From Bacillota bacterium (GTDB lineage: Bacteria > Bacillota > Dethiobacteria > Dethiobacterales > Dethiobacteraceae): DNA of 9,276 nucleotides. The stretch is from NCBI GenBank assembly GCA_018725345.1, contig QLUI01000048.1:1-9276 (forward strand), read 5' to 3'. The notes beneath the pieces are model-generated. The model did not search any database. It was given only the letters and a program-made list of their open reading frames with translations, and was not told the DNA's origin. A program made the translations under genes and the position numbers. Positions 1 to 5,072 of this stretch are shown here, in pieces; the stretch's first letter is position 1; each line of letters begins with the position of its first letter.

Positions 1-44
1 AAACGAGTTCACTGCTTGTAATCTAAGTCAGTTGTTCTTGCTTT

Positions 45-995
45 TTACCTGGCGGGAAGATGCTTTAACGGATTCTGATGCGCCCCATTAAAAATCATTT
101 CCAGATGCAGGTGAGGGCCGGTGGCATTACCGGTGCGTCCTACTGTAGCAATTTTCTGCCCGGTTTCAACTTCTTGTCCGGCCGCCACAAAAATACGGGA
201 CGAATGTCCATAGACAGATACCCAGCCATCTTCGTGCTCAATTCGCACCATCTTGCCAAAGCCTGGCCACCAACCTGCCTCAGTTACCGTACCGGCAGCA
301 ATCGCTAAAATTGGGGTGCCAACTACGGCGGCAATATCTATGCCGTAATGAAAGCTACCCCATCGCGGACCAAATCCGGAGGAAATCTGTCCGCTGGTGG
401 GCCAGAGAAACGCTGTCCTCGAATCTTTGCGTGACGCCAGCAGTGTGGCGCTGCGTTGCGATAAAGTTGACGTGGTAGCCACAACTCCGGGAATGATCAA
501 CCTTCGCCCCACCATCATCCGGCGCGGGTCAGTTATATTGTTGGCTCGCAAAATACTCTCCATCCCGACTTGAAAGCGACGGGAAAGATCCCATACCGTC
601 TCTCCCCGCCGCAGTGTATGAGTGACTTTTGTCAAGCCGGCTTGCTCGGACGGACTCTCCATAAGCAAATTCAGGATTTGTCGTTCCCGGATAAAGTGAC
701 GATTGGTCAGATTGTTAATCCTCATCAGATATTCCACGCTTGTACCGTATTTCCGTGCAATGAAACCAAGCGTTTCACCGCGGCGCACTTGGTGGCGCAA
801 CACGGCTGCTTCAGTCCTTTGCTGCCTCTGCGTCTGCAGATTATTTAACTGCTGGATGTATACCGGACGAAAAGTTGACCCGGACGGCGTTTGCGTTAAT
901 ACGTCCGCAAGGACTTTGTTTGGATTTGCGCACACTGTCTGTGGCAACAAGAGCAAGAGAAAAACGGTTAAAATAGGCACCAAGCTTTTTTTCAT
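45..995 (-). CDS. Secreted cell-wall hydrolase: signal peptide, two LysM domains, M23 metallopeptidase
   Basis: 316-residue protein predicted to be exported and to cut peptide bridges in peptidoglycan. Residues 1-23 look like a signal peptide: Lys-Lys, a leucine-rich core, then a VCA cleavage site before Asn24. Two LysM repeats follow at about 67-111 and 125-170, each with the RRGET motif, which usually bind glycan chains. The C-terminal LytM/M23 domain (about 197-312) has the expected zinc ligands His216 and Asp220 (HYGID) and His297 (in HLH), plus His264 (YGHSS) and His295 as catalytic-site histidines. All key residues are present, so activity is likely. The start has AAGAGGTG about five bases upstream. 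The gene lies beyond glpX and is separated from it by a terminator, so independent expression is likely. The family is confident. The physiological role (growth, sporulation or germination) cannot be read from the sequence. Confidence 0.93.
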   Translation of the reverse strand: MKKSLVPILTVFLLLLLPQTVCANPNKVLADVLTQTPSGSTFRPVYIQQLNNLQTQRQQRTEAAVLRHQVRRGETLGFIARKYGTSVEYLMRINNLTNRHFIRERQILNLLMESPSEQAGLTKVTHTLRRGETVWDLSRRFQVGMESILRANNITDPRRMMVGRRLIIPGVVATTSTLSQRSATLLASRKDSRTAFLWPTSGQISSGFGPRWGSFHYGIDIAAVVGTPILAIAAGTVTEAGWWPGFGKMVRIEHEDGWVSVYGHSSRIFVAAGQEVETGQKIATVGRTGNATGPHLHLEMIFNGAHQNPLKHLPAR

Positions 996-1008
996 AATGT
1001 CACCTCTT

Positions 1009-1051
1009 AAAAAAGACGCTTTGTGTTTTTTGCTTGGGACGCGTCTTTTTT
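1009..1051 (-). promoter_or_regulatory. Terminator-like hairpin just upstream of the M23 hydrolase RBS (possible attenuator)
   Basis: A perfect 11-bp inverted repeat pairs 1009-1019 with 1041-1051 around a 21-base loop. Read on the minus strand, the GACGC/GCGTC core is followed by six T residues and then directly by the AAGAGGTG ribosome binding site of the hydrolase. The stem-plus-U-tract layout is that of an intrinsic terminator, but it ends only about 13 bases before the start codon. It could stop read-through from the glpX side or attenuate the hydrolase's own transcript. The long loop weakens it as a plain terminator. Confidence 0.5.
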
Positions 1052-1194
1052 ATCCGCAAGGGGTTGCCAACACATCGCGTTGACCTGACGGTCCTGAGCA
1101 CCCCGCTGGAATAAGGGGGAATCCCCCAAAACATCCCCCATCGTCTAGGAAAGAAAGCTTTGCTAGGATGATAATTTCCTATCCGAGTACGTAA
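1052..1194 (-). other. Possible structured 5' leader of the M23 hydrolase mRNA
   Basis: Non-coding stretch between the glpX terminator and the hydrolase hairpin. On the minus strand it holds several small potential stems: TAGGAAA with TTTCCTA (1146-1152 and 1175-1181), an overlapping imperfect stem at 1145-1166, GGGGG-ATT-CCCCC near 1115-1130, and GGGGT with ACCCC enclosing GACC-GTCA-GGTC and CAACGC-GAT-GTGTTG stems. Some pairings compete. I could not match it to a known riboswitch class, and no clear promoter was found. It may be only a spacer. Confidence 0.25.
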
Positions 1195-1218
1195 AAACGT
1201 TGTGTTTCCACAACGTTT
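1195..1218 (-). terminator. Likely intrinsic terminator downstream of glpX
   Basis: A perfect 10-bp stem pairs AAACGTTGTG (1195-1204) with CACAACGTTT (1209-1218) around a 4-base loop. On the minus strand the stem ends in a run of five T residues. It lies about 80 bases after the glpX stop, as expected for the end of the spo0F-fba-tal-glpX transcript. The stem is only moderately GC rich, so efficiency is uncertain. Confidence 0.6.
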
Positions 1219-1236
1219 AAAAGCAGATGCACTAAG

Positions 1237-1278
1237 TTATACCCTTCCCGCTTGAATTTATACCTCTACCGCTTAACT
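1237..1278. repeat. Imperfect 21-bp tandem duplication 3' of glpX
   Basis: Two adjacent 21-base units (1237-1257 and 1258-1278) match at 16 of 21 positions. Both begin TTATACC on the plus strand and contain CCGCTT, equivalent to AAGCGG and GGTATAA on the minus strand. They lie between the glpX stop and its presumed terminator, so they would be in the glpX 3' UTR. They could be a paired protein-binding site or a slippage remnant. No function is assigned. Confidence 0.4.
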
Positions 1279-1298
1279 TTCCCCCCTAAGCCTCACTC

Positions 1299-2294
1299 TT
1301 ACCTGACCCTGGGATTCTGTTTACACCCTGCCTTCCGTGCCACAAAACGGGGCTTTCTGTCCAAAATATGGGTGGCGTATATGTTGCGAATAGTCCCGGT
1401 TAAACCACGCATAACTAGAGAATGGGTTTCCGCCGTCCGCCCGCGGTAACGCACGCCCTGCAGCATATCGCCGTCTGTAATTCCTGTTGCGGCAAAAAAA
1501 ATATCATCCCCTAATACCAGATCATCAAGCAGAAGCAGTTTGGCCGGATCCAAAATCATCTTGCTCACCCGTGCCGTTTCCTCTTCTCCTTCCGGTTTTA
1601 GGCGCGCCTGCATCTCGCCTCCTAGACATTTTAGCGCAACAGCAGCAATTACACCTTCGGGCGCTCCGCCGGTTCCAAATAAAATATCGACTCCGGTATT
1701 GTCAATGGCGGTGGCAATAGCGGCTGACACGTCCCCGTCGCTGATTAGTTTAACGCGGGCGCCGGCAGCACGGATCTCTTTAATGATTTTTGCATGTCGT
1801 GGCCGATCGAGAATTATGGCAGTTAAATCCTGCACTTCTCTTTCCAAGGCATTAGCAACGGCTTGTAAATTTTCCAGTACGGGAGCATCCAAGTTAATGC
1901 ACCCTTTGGCTCGCGACCCCACCGCAATTTTCTCCATATAAATGTCCGGAGCATGCAGAAGGCAGCCTCTTGGTGCCACCGCAACAACAGAGAGGGCATT
2001 AGGCAAGCCTTTGGCAACCAGATTAGTTCCCTCAAGCGGATCTACCGCCACATCTACATTAGGCTCAGTACCGGTGCCGACTTTTTCACCGATATAAAGC
2101 ATGGGAGCTTCATCCATTTCCCCCTCGCCAATTACCACTATGCCATCAATATCTACAGTATCAAAAACATTTCTCATTGCGTCTACGGCAGCTTGATCTG
2201 CAGCCTCTTTGTCGCCGCGGCCCATTAAACGCCCGGCGGCTAACGCGGCAGCTTCTGTTATGCGCACAAATTCCAGCGCCAACTCTCTCTCCAA
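1299..2294 (-). CDS. glpX: Fructose-1,6-bisphosphatase class II (GlpX)
   Basis: 331-residue enzyme that hydrolyses fructose 1,6-bisphosphate to fructose 6-phosphate, the committed gluconeogenic step. GlpX-family motifs are all present: GEGEMDEAP (57-65), DPLEGT (85-90) for metal and phosphate, SDGD (185-188) and GTGGAPEG (207-214). Length and order are full. I place the start at TTG 2294, giving MERELALEF, the usual N-terminus of clostridial GlpX. It has a G-rich GGGGGGAG ribosome binding site five bases upstream. The longer reading from GTG 2309 would begin inside that G-rich site and has no site of its own. The gene is last in a probable spo0F-fba-tal-glpX run, separated from the transaldolase by 166 bases carrying repeats that may reduce read-through. 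With Fba next door, substrate is made and used within one cluster. Confidence 0.95.
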   Translation of the reverse strand: MERELALEFVRITEAAALAAGRLMGRGDKEAADQAAVDAMRNVFDTVDIDGIVVIGEGEMDEAPMLYIGEKVGTGTEPNVDVAVDPLEGTNLVAKGLPNALSVVAVAPRGCLLHAPDIYMEKIAVGSRAKGCINLDAPVLENLQAVANALEREVQDLTAIILDRPRHAKIIKEIRAAGARVKLISDGDVSAAIATAIDNTGVDILFGTGGAPEGVIAAVALKCLGGEMQARLKPEGEEETARVSKMILDPAKLLLLDDLVLGDDIFFAATGITDGDMLQGVRYRGRTAETHSLVMRGLTGTIRNIYATHILDRKPRFVARKAGCKQNPRVR

Positions 2295-2299
2295 ATGTT

Positions 2300-2307
2300 C
2301 TCCCCCC
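2300..2307 (-). promoter_or_regulatory. glpX ribosome binding site that decides a TTG start
   Basis: GGGGGGAG on the minus strand lies five bases before TTG 2294. It overlaps the first codons of the longer in-frame reading from GTG 2309, which argues that translation begins at the TTG. Confidence 0.65.
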
Positions 2308-2327
2308 ACAAGATATGGAATGCCTAA

Positions 2328-2393
2328 AGTGAACTCGTTTCAGCAAAGCTGAAACATCGGGGAATCAGGTGGAGAATCTACTCCACCTGATTA
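2328..2393 (+). repeat. Two-hairpin extension of repeat copy 1 (possible mobile-element end)
   Basis: This stretch directly adjoins repeat copy 1. It starts with the 13-mer AGTGAACTCGTTT (2328-2340), which recurs inverted at 1-13. It holds two perfect stems: GTTTCAGC/GCTGAAAC (2337-2344 with 2348-2355, 3-base loop) and a 12-bp stem pairing 2363-2374 with 2381-2392 around a 6-base loop. Stacked hairpins of this kind are typical of the 3' ends of tnpB-carrying IS200/IS605 elements and of the omega RNA they encode, but that link is inference from layout only. No tnpA or tnpB is in the window. Confidence 0.5.
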
Positions 2394-2455
2394 AAAATTC
2401 CCACCTACGCTTCGCTTAGAGGTGGGGCCTTAACCCAAAAGAAAAACCAAGATAA
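2394..2455 (+). repeat. Hairpin repeat, copy 1 (62 nt)
   Basis: The unit consists of AAAATT, a CCCACCT/AGGTGGG stem (2400-2406 with 2420-2426) and a conserved tail reading AACCCAAAAGAAAAACCAAG. On the minus strand the stem tip contains GCGAAGC, a very stable mini-hairpin sequence. All 62 bases are identical to copy 3 (5073-5134, opposite strand), and copy 2 (4664-4719) is a close variant. It lies six bases beyond the transaldolase stop. Read on the minus strand the stem is followed by AATTTTT, so it might act as a weak terminator between the transaldolase and glpX. Confidence 0.85.
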
Positions 2456-2460
2456 ACGTA

Positions 2461-3114
2461 CTATATATTATTTTGATTTGCGCCGGACCAATCAGCCAAA
2501 AAGCGTTCAATGCCTAAATCTGTCATCGGATGCTTGAACATCTGGCTAAGGACACTAAAGGGGAGCGTGGCAATCTGAGCCCCCGCCCGCGCCACTTCGA
2601 TCACATGCAGCGGATGGCGGATGCTAGCGGCAATTACTTCGCTTTTTAAAGCATAGTCTCGGAAAATCCCGCAAATATCTGCTACTAACCCGACGCCGCT
2701 ATAGCCTAAATCATCCAGTCTGCCCAAGAATGGACTGAGATACGCAGCGCCTGCTTTAGCAGCCAAAAGTGCTTGATTAGTAGAAAAAACCAACGTCACA
2801 TTGCAGCGAATCTCCTTTTTCCTCAACGCCACCACAGCCTGCAGACCGTTTGGCGTCATTGGCACTTTAATTACCACCTGAGGAGCAATCGCCGCCAGTT
2901 CCTCTGCTTCACGCACCATTTCCGCGGTAGTGGTAGCAATCACTTCCGCAGAAACTGGTCCAGATACAAGCCGGCAGATCTCTACAAGTAACTTCTTAAA
3001 ATCTTTACCTTCTTTTACTACCAGCGTCGGATTTGTAGTAACTCCGTCAATAACACCCCAAGCCAGCGACTGTTCAATTTCCTGCAAATTTGCTGTATCT
3101 AGAAACAATTTCAC
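2461..3114 (-). CDS. tal: Small transaldolase (TalC/MipB/FSA subfamily)
   Basis: 217-residue class I aldolase of the short transaldolase/fructose-6-phosphate aldolase subfamily. It probably moves a dihydroxyacetone unit between sugar phosphates in the non-oxidative pentose phosphate pathway. The N-terminus LFLDTANLQEIEQSL, the GVTTNPTL segment (24-31) and Schiff-base Lys83 in VIKVP are diagnostic. Glu57 lies where E. coli fructose-6-phosphate aldolase has Gln59. The family pattern links Glu there to transaldolase activity, so I favour transaldolase. The start is GTG 3114, giving (M)KLFLDTANL with a GGGGAG site about ten bases upstream. A longer in-frame reading from 3174 would overlap fba and add a non-conserved N-terminus. 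Only seven bases separate it from the fba stop, so the two are probably cotranscribed and may be translationally coupled. It is often annotated fsa. Confidence 0.92.
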   Translation of the reverse strand: MKLFLDTANLQEIEQSLAWGVIDGVTTNPTLVVKEGKDFKKLLVEICRLVSGPVSAEVIATTTAEMVREAEELAAIAPQVVIKVPMTPNGLQAVVALRKKEIRCNVTLVFSTNQALLAAKAGAAYLSPFLGRLDDLGYSGVGLVADICGIFRDYALKSEVIAASIRHPLHVIEVARAGAQIATLPFSVLSQMFKHPMTDLGIERFLADWSGANQNNI

Positions 3115-3121
3115 GCTAAGT

Positions 3122-3982
3122 TCACTCCCCCGCCTTGCCGGAACAACCAAACAACCGCATTTTTTCCCTGACAATCATCTTTATTTCTTCCTTTGCCGGA
3201 CCAAGGATTTTACGCGGGTCATATTCTTCCTGCTTGTTCTGTAGCACCTGCCGCACACCACGGGCAAAAGCCTGACGAAGTTCAGTATCTATATTAATTT
3301 TACAGACACCTAGCGCAATCGCTTTACGAATGCTCTCCGCTGGCACACCGGAAGCTCCGTGCAAAACAATCGGCACATCTACGCTTCTGTTTATACTCTC
3401 CAGCCTGACAAAATCCAATTGCGGTTCCCCTTTATAGGGACCATGGGCTGTGCCGATAGCGACAGCCAGTGCATCGACCCTCGATTCACTGACAAAGCGT
3501 TCTGCTTCGTCTGGGTCAGTAAACAGTGCATCCTGCTCATCGACCGAAATATCATCCTCAGTGCCGCCAATCTTACCAAGTTCACCTTCCACCGAGGCTC
3601 CCATGGCATGGGCCACATCAGCCACCTTACGTGTGGCAGCAATGTTTTCAGCCAGAGAATAGCTTGAACCGTCAAACATCACCGAGGTAAAACCATGCTT
3701 CAGGCAAAGCATGGTTTGTGCGAAGCTGGTACCGTGATCCAAATGAAGCACAACAGGAATAGAGGAAGTCTCCACCGCCGCCCGAACCATGGCGACTATA
3801 TACTGGATCCCGGCATATTTTAAGGCACCCTGGCTGGCCTGCAAGATGACCGGTGATTTTTCTTCCTCTGCCACCTCGACAATGGCTTGGATAATTTCCA
3901 TGTTATTAGTATTAAAGGCACCCACCGCATAGGCGCCCCGATCTGCAGCCGACAAGACTTCCTGCAGTGTCGCAAAAGGCAT
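3122..3982 (-). CDS. fba: Class II fructose-bisphosphate aldolase
   Basis: 286-residue zinc-dependent aldolase that reversibly splits fructose 1,6-bisphosphate into dihydroxyacetone phosphate and glyceraldehyde 3-phosphate. Key residues are in place: catalytic Asp82 and zinc ligand His83 in LHLDHG, Glu132/Glu134 in EGELGKIGG, zinc ligands His180 (HGPYKG) and His208 (LHGASGVP), and the phosphate-binding CKINIDTELR segment (227-236). Length matches the family. The start is ATG 3982 with GGGGAGG upstream at a rather long spacing of about ten bases. It lies 31 bases after spo0F and seven bases before the transaldolase start. With glpX downstream, the enzymes for both making and hydrolysing fructose bisphosphate are clustered. 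A tagatose-bisphosphate aldolase role is possible in this family but less likely beside glpX. Confidence 0.95.
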   Translation of the reverse strand: MPFATLQEVLSAADRGAYAVGAFNTNNMEIIQAIVEVAEEEKSPVILQASQGALKYAGIQYIVAMVRAAVETSSIPVVLHLDHGTSFAQTMLCLKHGFTSVMFDGSSYSLAENIAATRKVADVAHAMGASVEGELGKIGGTEDDISVDEQDALFTDPDEAERFVSESRVDALAVAIGTAHGPYKGEPQLDFVRLESINRSVDVPIVLHGASGVPAESIRKAIALGVCKINIDTELRQAFARGVRQVLQNKQEEYDPRKILGPAKEEIKMIVREKMRLFGCSGKAGE

Positions 3983-4013
3983 CTTTGCTCATCCTCCCCT
4001 TATCGTCTATCTA

Positions 4014-4385
4014 TTAGGCAATCTCTGCCTGAAGCTTAGCAGCAATCAAACCTTTAATTTCTTCGATGTCAAAAGGTTTGGAAATATAGCCTGCTGCCCC
4101 CCGGCGACAGGCTTCCTTTAATGCTTCCAATTCTTCGTAAGCCGTCATAATCAACACAATAGTTTGCGGGCGAACTTTTTTTAAAAGCGTCAAGGTTTCC
4201 AGCCCATCCATTCCTGACATCTTCATATCCAAAAGAATTAAGTCAACCGGATGCTCCTTGAGAAGTTCCAGTGCTTCTTTGCCACCGGCAGCAGTTAATA
4301 CCTGATACCCGTCGTCCTGCAGCACTTCACAAAGAAGCTTGCGGATTCCAAAACGGTCATCTACCACCATAATTTTTCTATGCAA
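4014..4385 (-). CDS. spo0F: Spo0F-type single-domain response regulator
   Basis: 123-residue protein made only of a receiver domain, with no output domain. The acidic pocket is Asp9-Asp10, the phosphoacceptor Asp53 (LLDMKMSGMDG), with Thr81 and Lys103 completing the switch. The DDRFGIRKLL segment after the acidic pair and the KPFDIEEIK end closely resemble Bacillus subtilis Spo0F, which relays phosphate from sensor kinases to Spo0B and then Spo0A. Many clostridia lack Spo0B, so its partners here are unknown. Translation may start at TTG 4385 (MHRKIMVVDD) or at ATG 4370 (MVVDDRFG). There is no ordinary ribosome binding site, only a run of ten G just before the TTG. It is first in the probable spo0F-fba-tal-glpX unit. 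A chemotaxis CheY role is the main alternative, less likely from the motif and gene context. Confidence 0.88.
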   Translation of the reverse strand: MHRKIMVVDDRFGIRKLLCEVLQDDGYQVLTAAGGKEALELLKEHPVDLILLDMKMSGMDGLETLTLLKKVRPQTIVLIMTAYEELEALKEACRRGAAGYISKPFDIEEIKGLIAAKLQAEIA

Positions 4386-4388
4386 GCA

Positions 4389-4398
4389 CCCCCCCCCC
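4389..4398 (-). promoter_or_regulatory. Ten-G homopolymer at the spo0F ribosome binding position
   Basis: Ten consecutive C on the plus strand give G10 on the coding strand, ending three bases before the TTG start. The run is the only purine-rich sequence at Shine-Dalgarno distance, so it probably serves as the binding site through G-C and G-U pairs. Homopolymers of this length slip during replication and are also prone to sequencing and assembly error. Confidence 0.6.
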
Positions 4399-4428
4399 GA
4401 GCAAACCGTATAAATACTTCGAAGACAC

Positions 4429-4515
4429 TTATTCTCTACGGGGAGGCGCTTTCCTCTTTTGACAGCCTTTTTTTTCCAGCAGAAAACTCACCGGCTAGCG
4501 CATTCGAAACAACAT
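4429..4515 (-). other. Small ORF in the spo0F leader with a strong RBS and an in-frame TAG
   Basis: ATG 4515 is preceded by AAAGGAGGGTGTACCC, one of the best ribosome binding sites in the window. The frame reads MLFRMR, TAG (4495-4497), then continues as PVSFLLEKKGCQKRKAPPRRE to TAA at 4429-4431. Read literally it is a six-residue leader peptide. With read-through it would be a 28-residue, strongly basic peptide with a single Cys. It may be a translated leader, a decayed small gene, or a gene with one base error. It includes an A8 run (GGAAAAAAAAGG). I do not recognise the peptide. It lies 43 bases upstream of the spo0F TTG start. Confidence 0.35.
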
Positions 4516-4663
4516 GGGTACACCCTCCTTTCGGATAAAAAATGCGGCTTCACCTGCAAAAAGCATAAAGCATCTTTTTAATAATTTCTCCTTGCCTAAG
4601 AAACATTATGCACAACTTCAACATTAAAGAAAAAAGCCTGATATAATTTCCTTAGTCATAAAG
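4516..4663 (-). other. Upstream region of spo0F: probable promoter region, no gene seen
   Basis: AT-rich stretch with no coding sequence that I can support. A CATAAT -10-like hexamer on the minus strand (4605-4610) lacks a convincing -35. Because a strong terminator ends the ferredoxin unit just upstream, the spo0F promoter is expected here. I looked for a sigma-H pattern and found AGGAAAT near 4650, but no correctly spaced -10. TTCGAA sites at 4503-4508 and 4418-4423 are only partial matches to Spo0A boxes. Confidence 0.3.
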
Positions 4664-4719
4664 ATTCCCACCTACGCTTCGCTTAGAGGTGGGTCTTAAC
4701 TCAAAAGAAAAACCAAGAT
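4664..4719 (+). repeat. Hairpin repeat, copy 2 (56 nt)
   Basis: It matches copies 1 and 3 except around the stem end and tail: GGGTCTTAACTC replaces GGGGCCTTAACCC, that is, one deletion and two substitutions. The CCCACCT/AGGTGGG stem and the AAAAGAAAAACCAAGAT tail are intact. It lies just downstream of the ferredoxin terminator and is inverted relative to copy 3, so the two copies bracket the ferredoxin gene. Confidence 0.85.
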
Positions 4720-4721
4720 CA

Positions 4722-4764
4722 AAACAGTCAAAAAGAGGGCCAGCGGCCCTCTTTTTGACTGTTT
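4722..4764 (-). terminator. Strong intrinsic terminator of the ferredoxin gene
   Basis: A perfect 20-bp stem pairs 4722-4741 with 4745-4764 around a 3-base loop. Its GC-rich top (GAGGGCC/GGCCCTC) is followed on either strand by five T residues. It begins six bases beyond the ferredoxin stop. By symmetry it could work in both directions. It should insulate spo0F from transcription coming through pyrG and the ferredoxin. Confidence 0.9.
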
Positions 4765-4770
4765 CACAGG

Positions 4771-4941
4771 TTACTCGGCTATTACTGCATCAACCGGACA
4801 TACTTCCACGCATGCACCACAATCGTTACATGTTTCGGCGTCAATTACATACTTATCATCGCCCTCGGAAATAGCGTTCACCGGACACTCTGGTTCGCAT
4901 AAACCACAGGAAATACATTCATCGTTGATCACATGTGTCAT
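4771..4941 (-). CDS. 2[4Fe-4S] ferredoxin, clostridial type
   Basis: 56-residue small acidic electron carrier. Two CxxCxxCxxxCP motifs supply eight cysteines for two [4Fe-4S] clusters: Cys9, 12, 15, 19 and Cys38, 41, 44, 48. The cross-over in cluster ligation typical of this family is therefore possible. Start ATG 4941 has an excellent GGAAAGGAGG site eight to nine bases upstream. The gene is full length for a clostridial ferredoxin. It probably serves cytoplasmic low-potential redox enzymes such as pyruvate:ferredoxin oxidoreductase or hydrogenase; nothing nearby identifies a partner. It has its own strong terminator and is bracketed by inverted hairpin repeats (copies 2 and 3). It sits between pyrG and spo0F, two genes I would expect to be closer in related genomes. 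Confidence 0.95.
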   Translation of the reverse strand: MTHVINDECISCGLCEPECPVNAISEGDDKYVIDAETCNDCGACVEVCPVDAVIAE

Positions 4942-4982
4942 AATTTAGACCCTCCTTTCCTAAACAAAAGCTATACAATTAG

Positions 4983-5011
4983 TTTTTATCACATCAGCTA
5001 CAAAATTGCAA
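4983..5011 (-). promoter_or_regulatory. Candidate ferredoxin promoter
   Basis: On the minus strand TTGCAA (5006-5011) and TAAAAA (4983-4988) are separated by 17 bases, each matching four of six positions of the sigma-A consensus. It lies in the 131-base gap upstream of the ferredoxin, which otherwise shows no gene. The match is weak. Confidence 0.3.
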
Positions 5012-5072
5012 CAGCTTACACCAATTATCATTTTTCTTTCTGTTCTACCCATCTTTTCCGACCATGCTGGAA

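Noticed and set aside
703..1083. Plus-strand open frame of 126 codons opposite the M23 hydrolase
   Set aside because: It is antisense to a well-supported gene, shows no recognisable motif and has no ribosome binding site. Other plus-strand frames opposite the minus-strand genes were dismissed likewise.
1052..1194. ydaO (c-di-AMP), SAM-I or small SRP RNA in the hydrolase leader, suggested by GGCAACCCC and GTCAGGTC on the minus strand
   Set aside because: The conserved cores are absent: no GGAAGGAAGCAGCC of SRP RNA, no SAM-I opening helix region, and no GCTAACTCCG segment of ydaO. Short matches only.
1299..2309. Longer glpX starting at GTG 2309
   Set aside because: No ribosome binding site precedes it, and its first codons form the G-rich site for TTG 2294, which gives the usual MERELALEF start.
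2461..3174. Longer transaldolase starting at 3174
   Set aside because: It would overlap the end of fba and add a basic, non-conserved N-terminus. GTG 3114 gives the conserved KLFLDTAN start.
4642..4647. Plus-strand TATAAT just before repeat copy 2
   Set aside because: No -35 at proper spacing and no plus-strand gene downstream. Probably chance in an AT-rich stretch.
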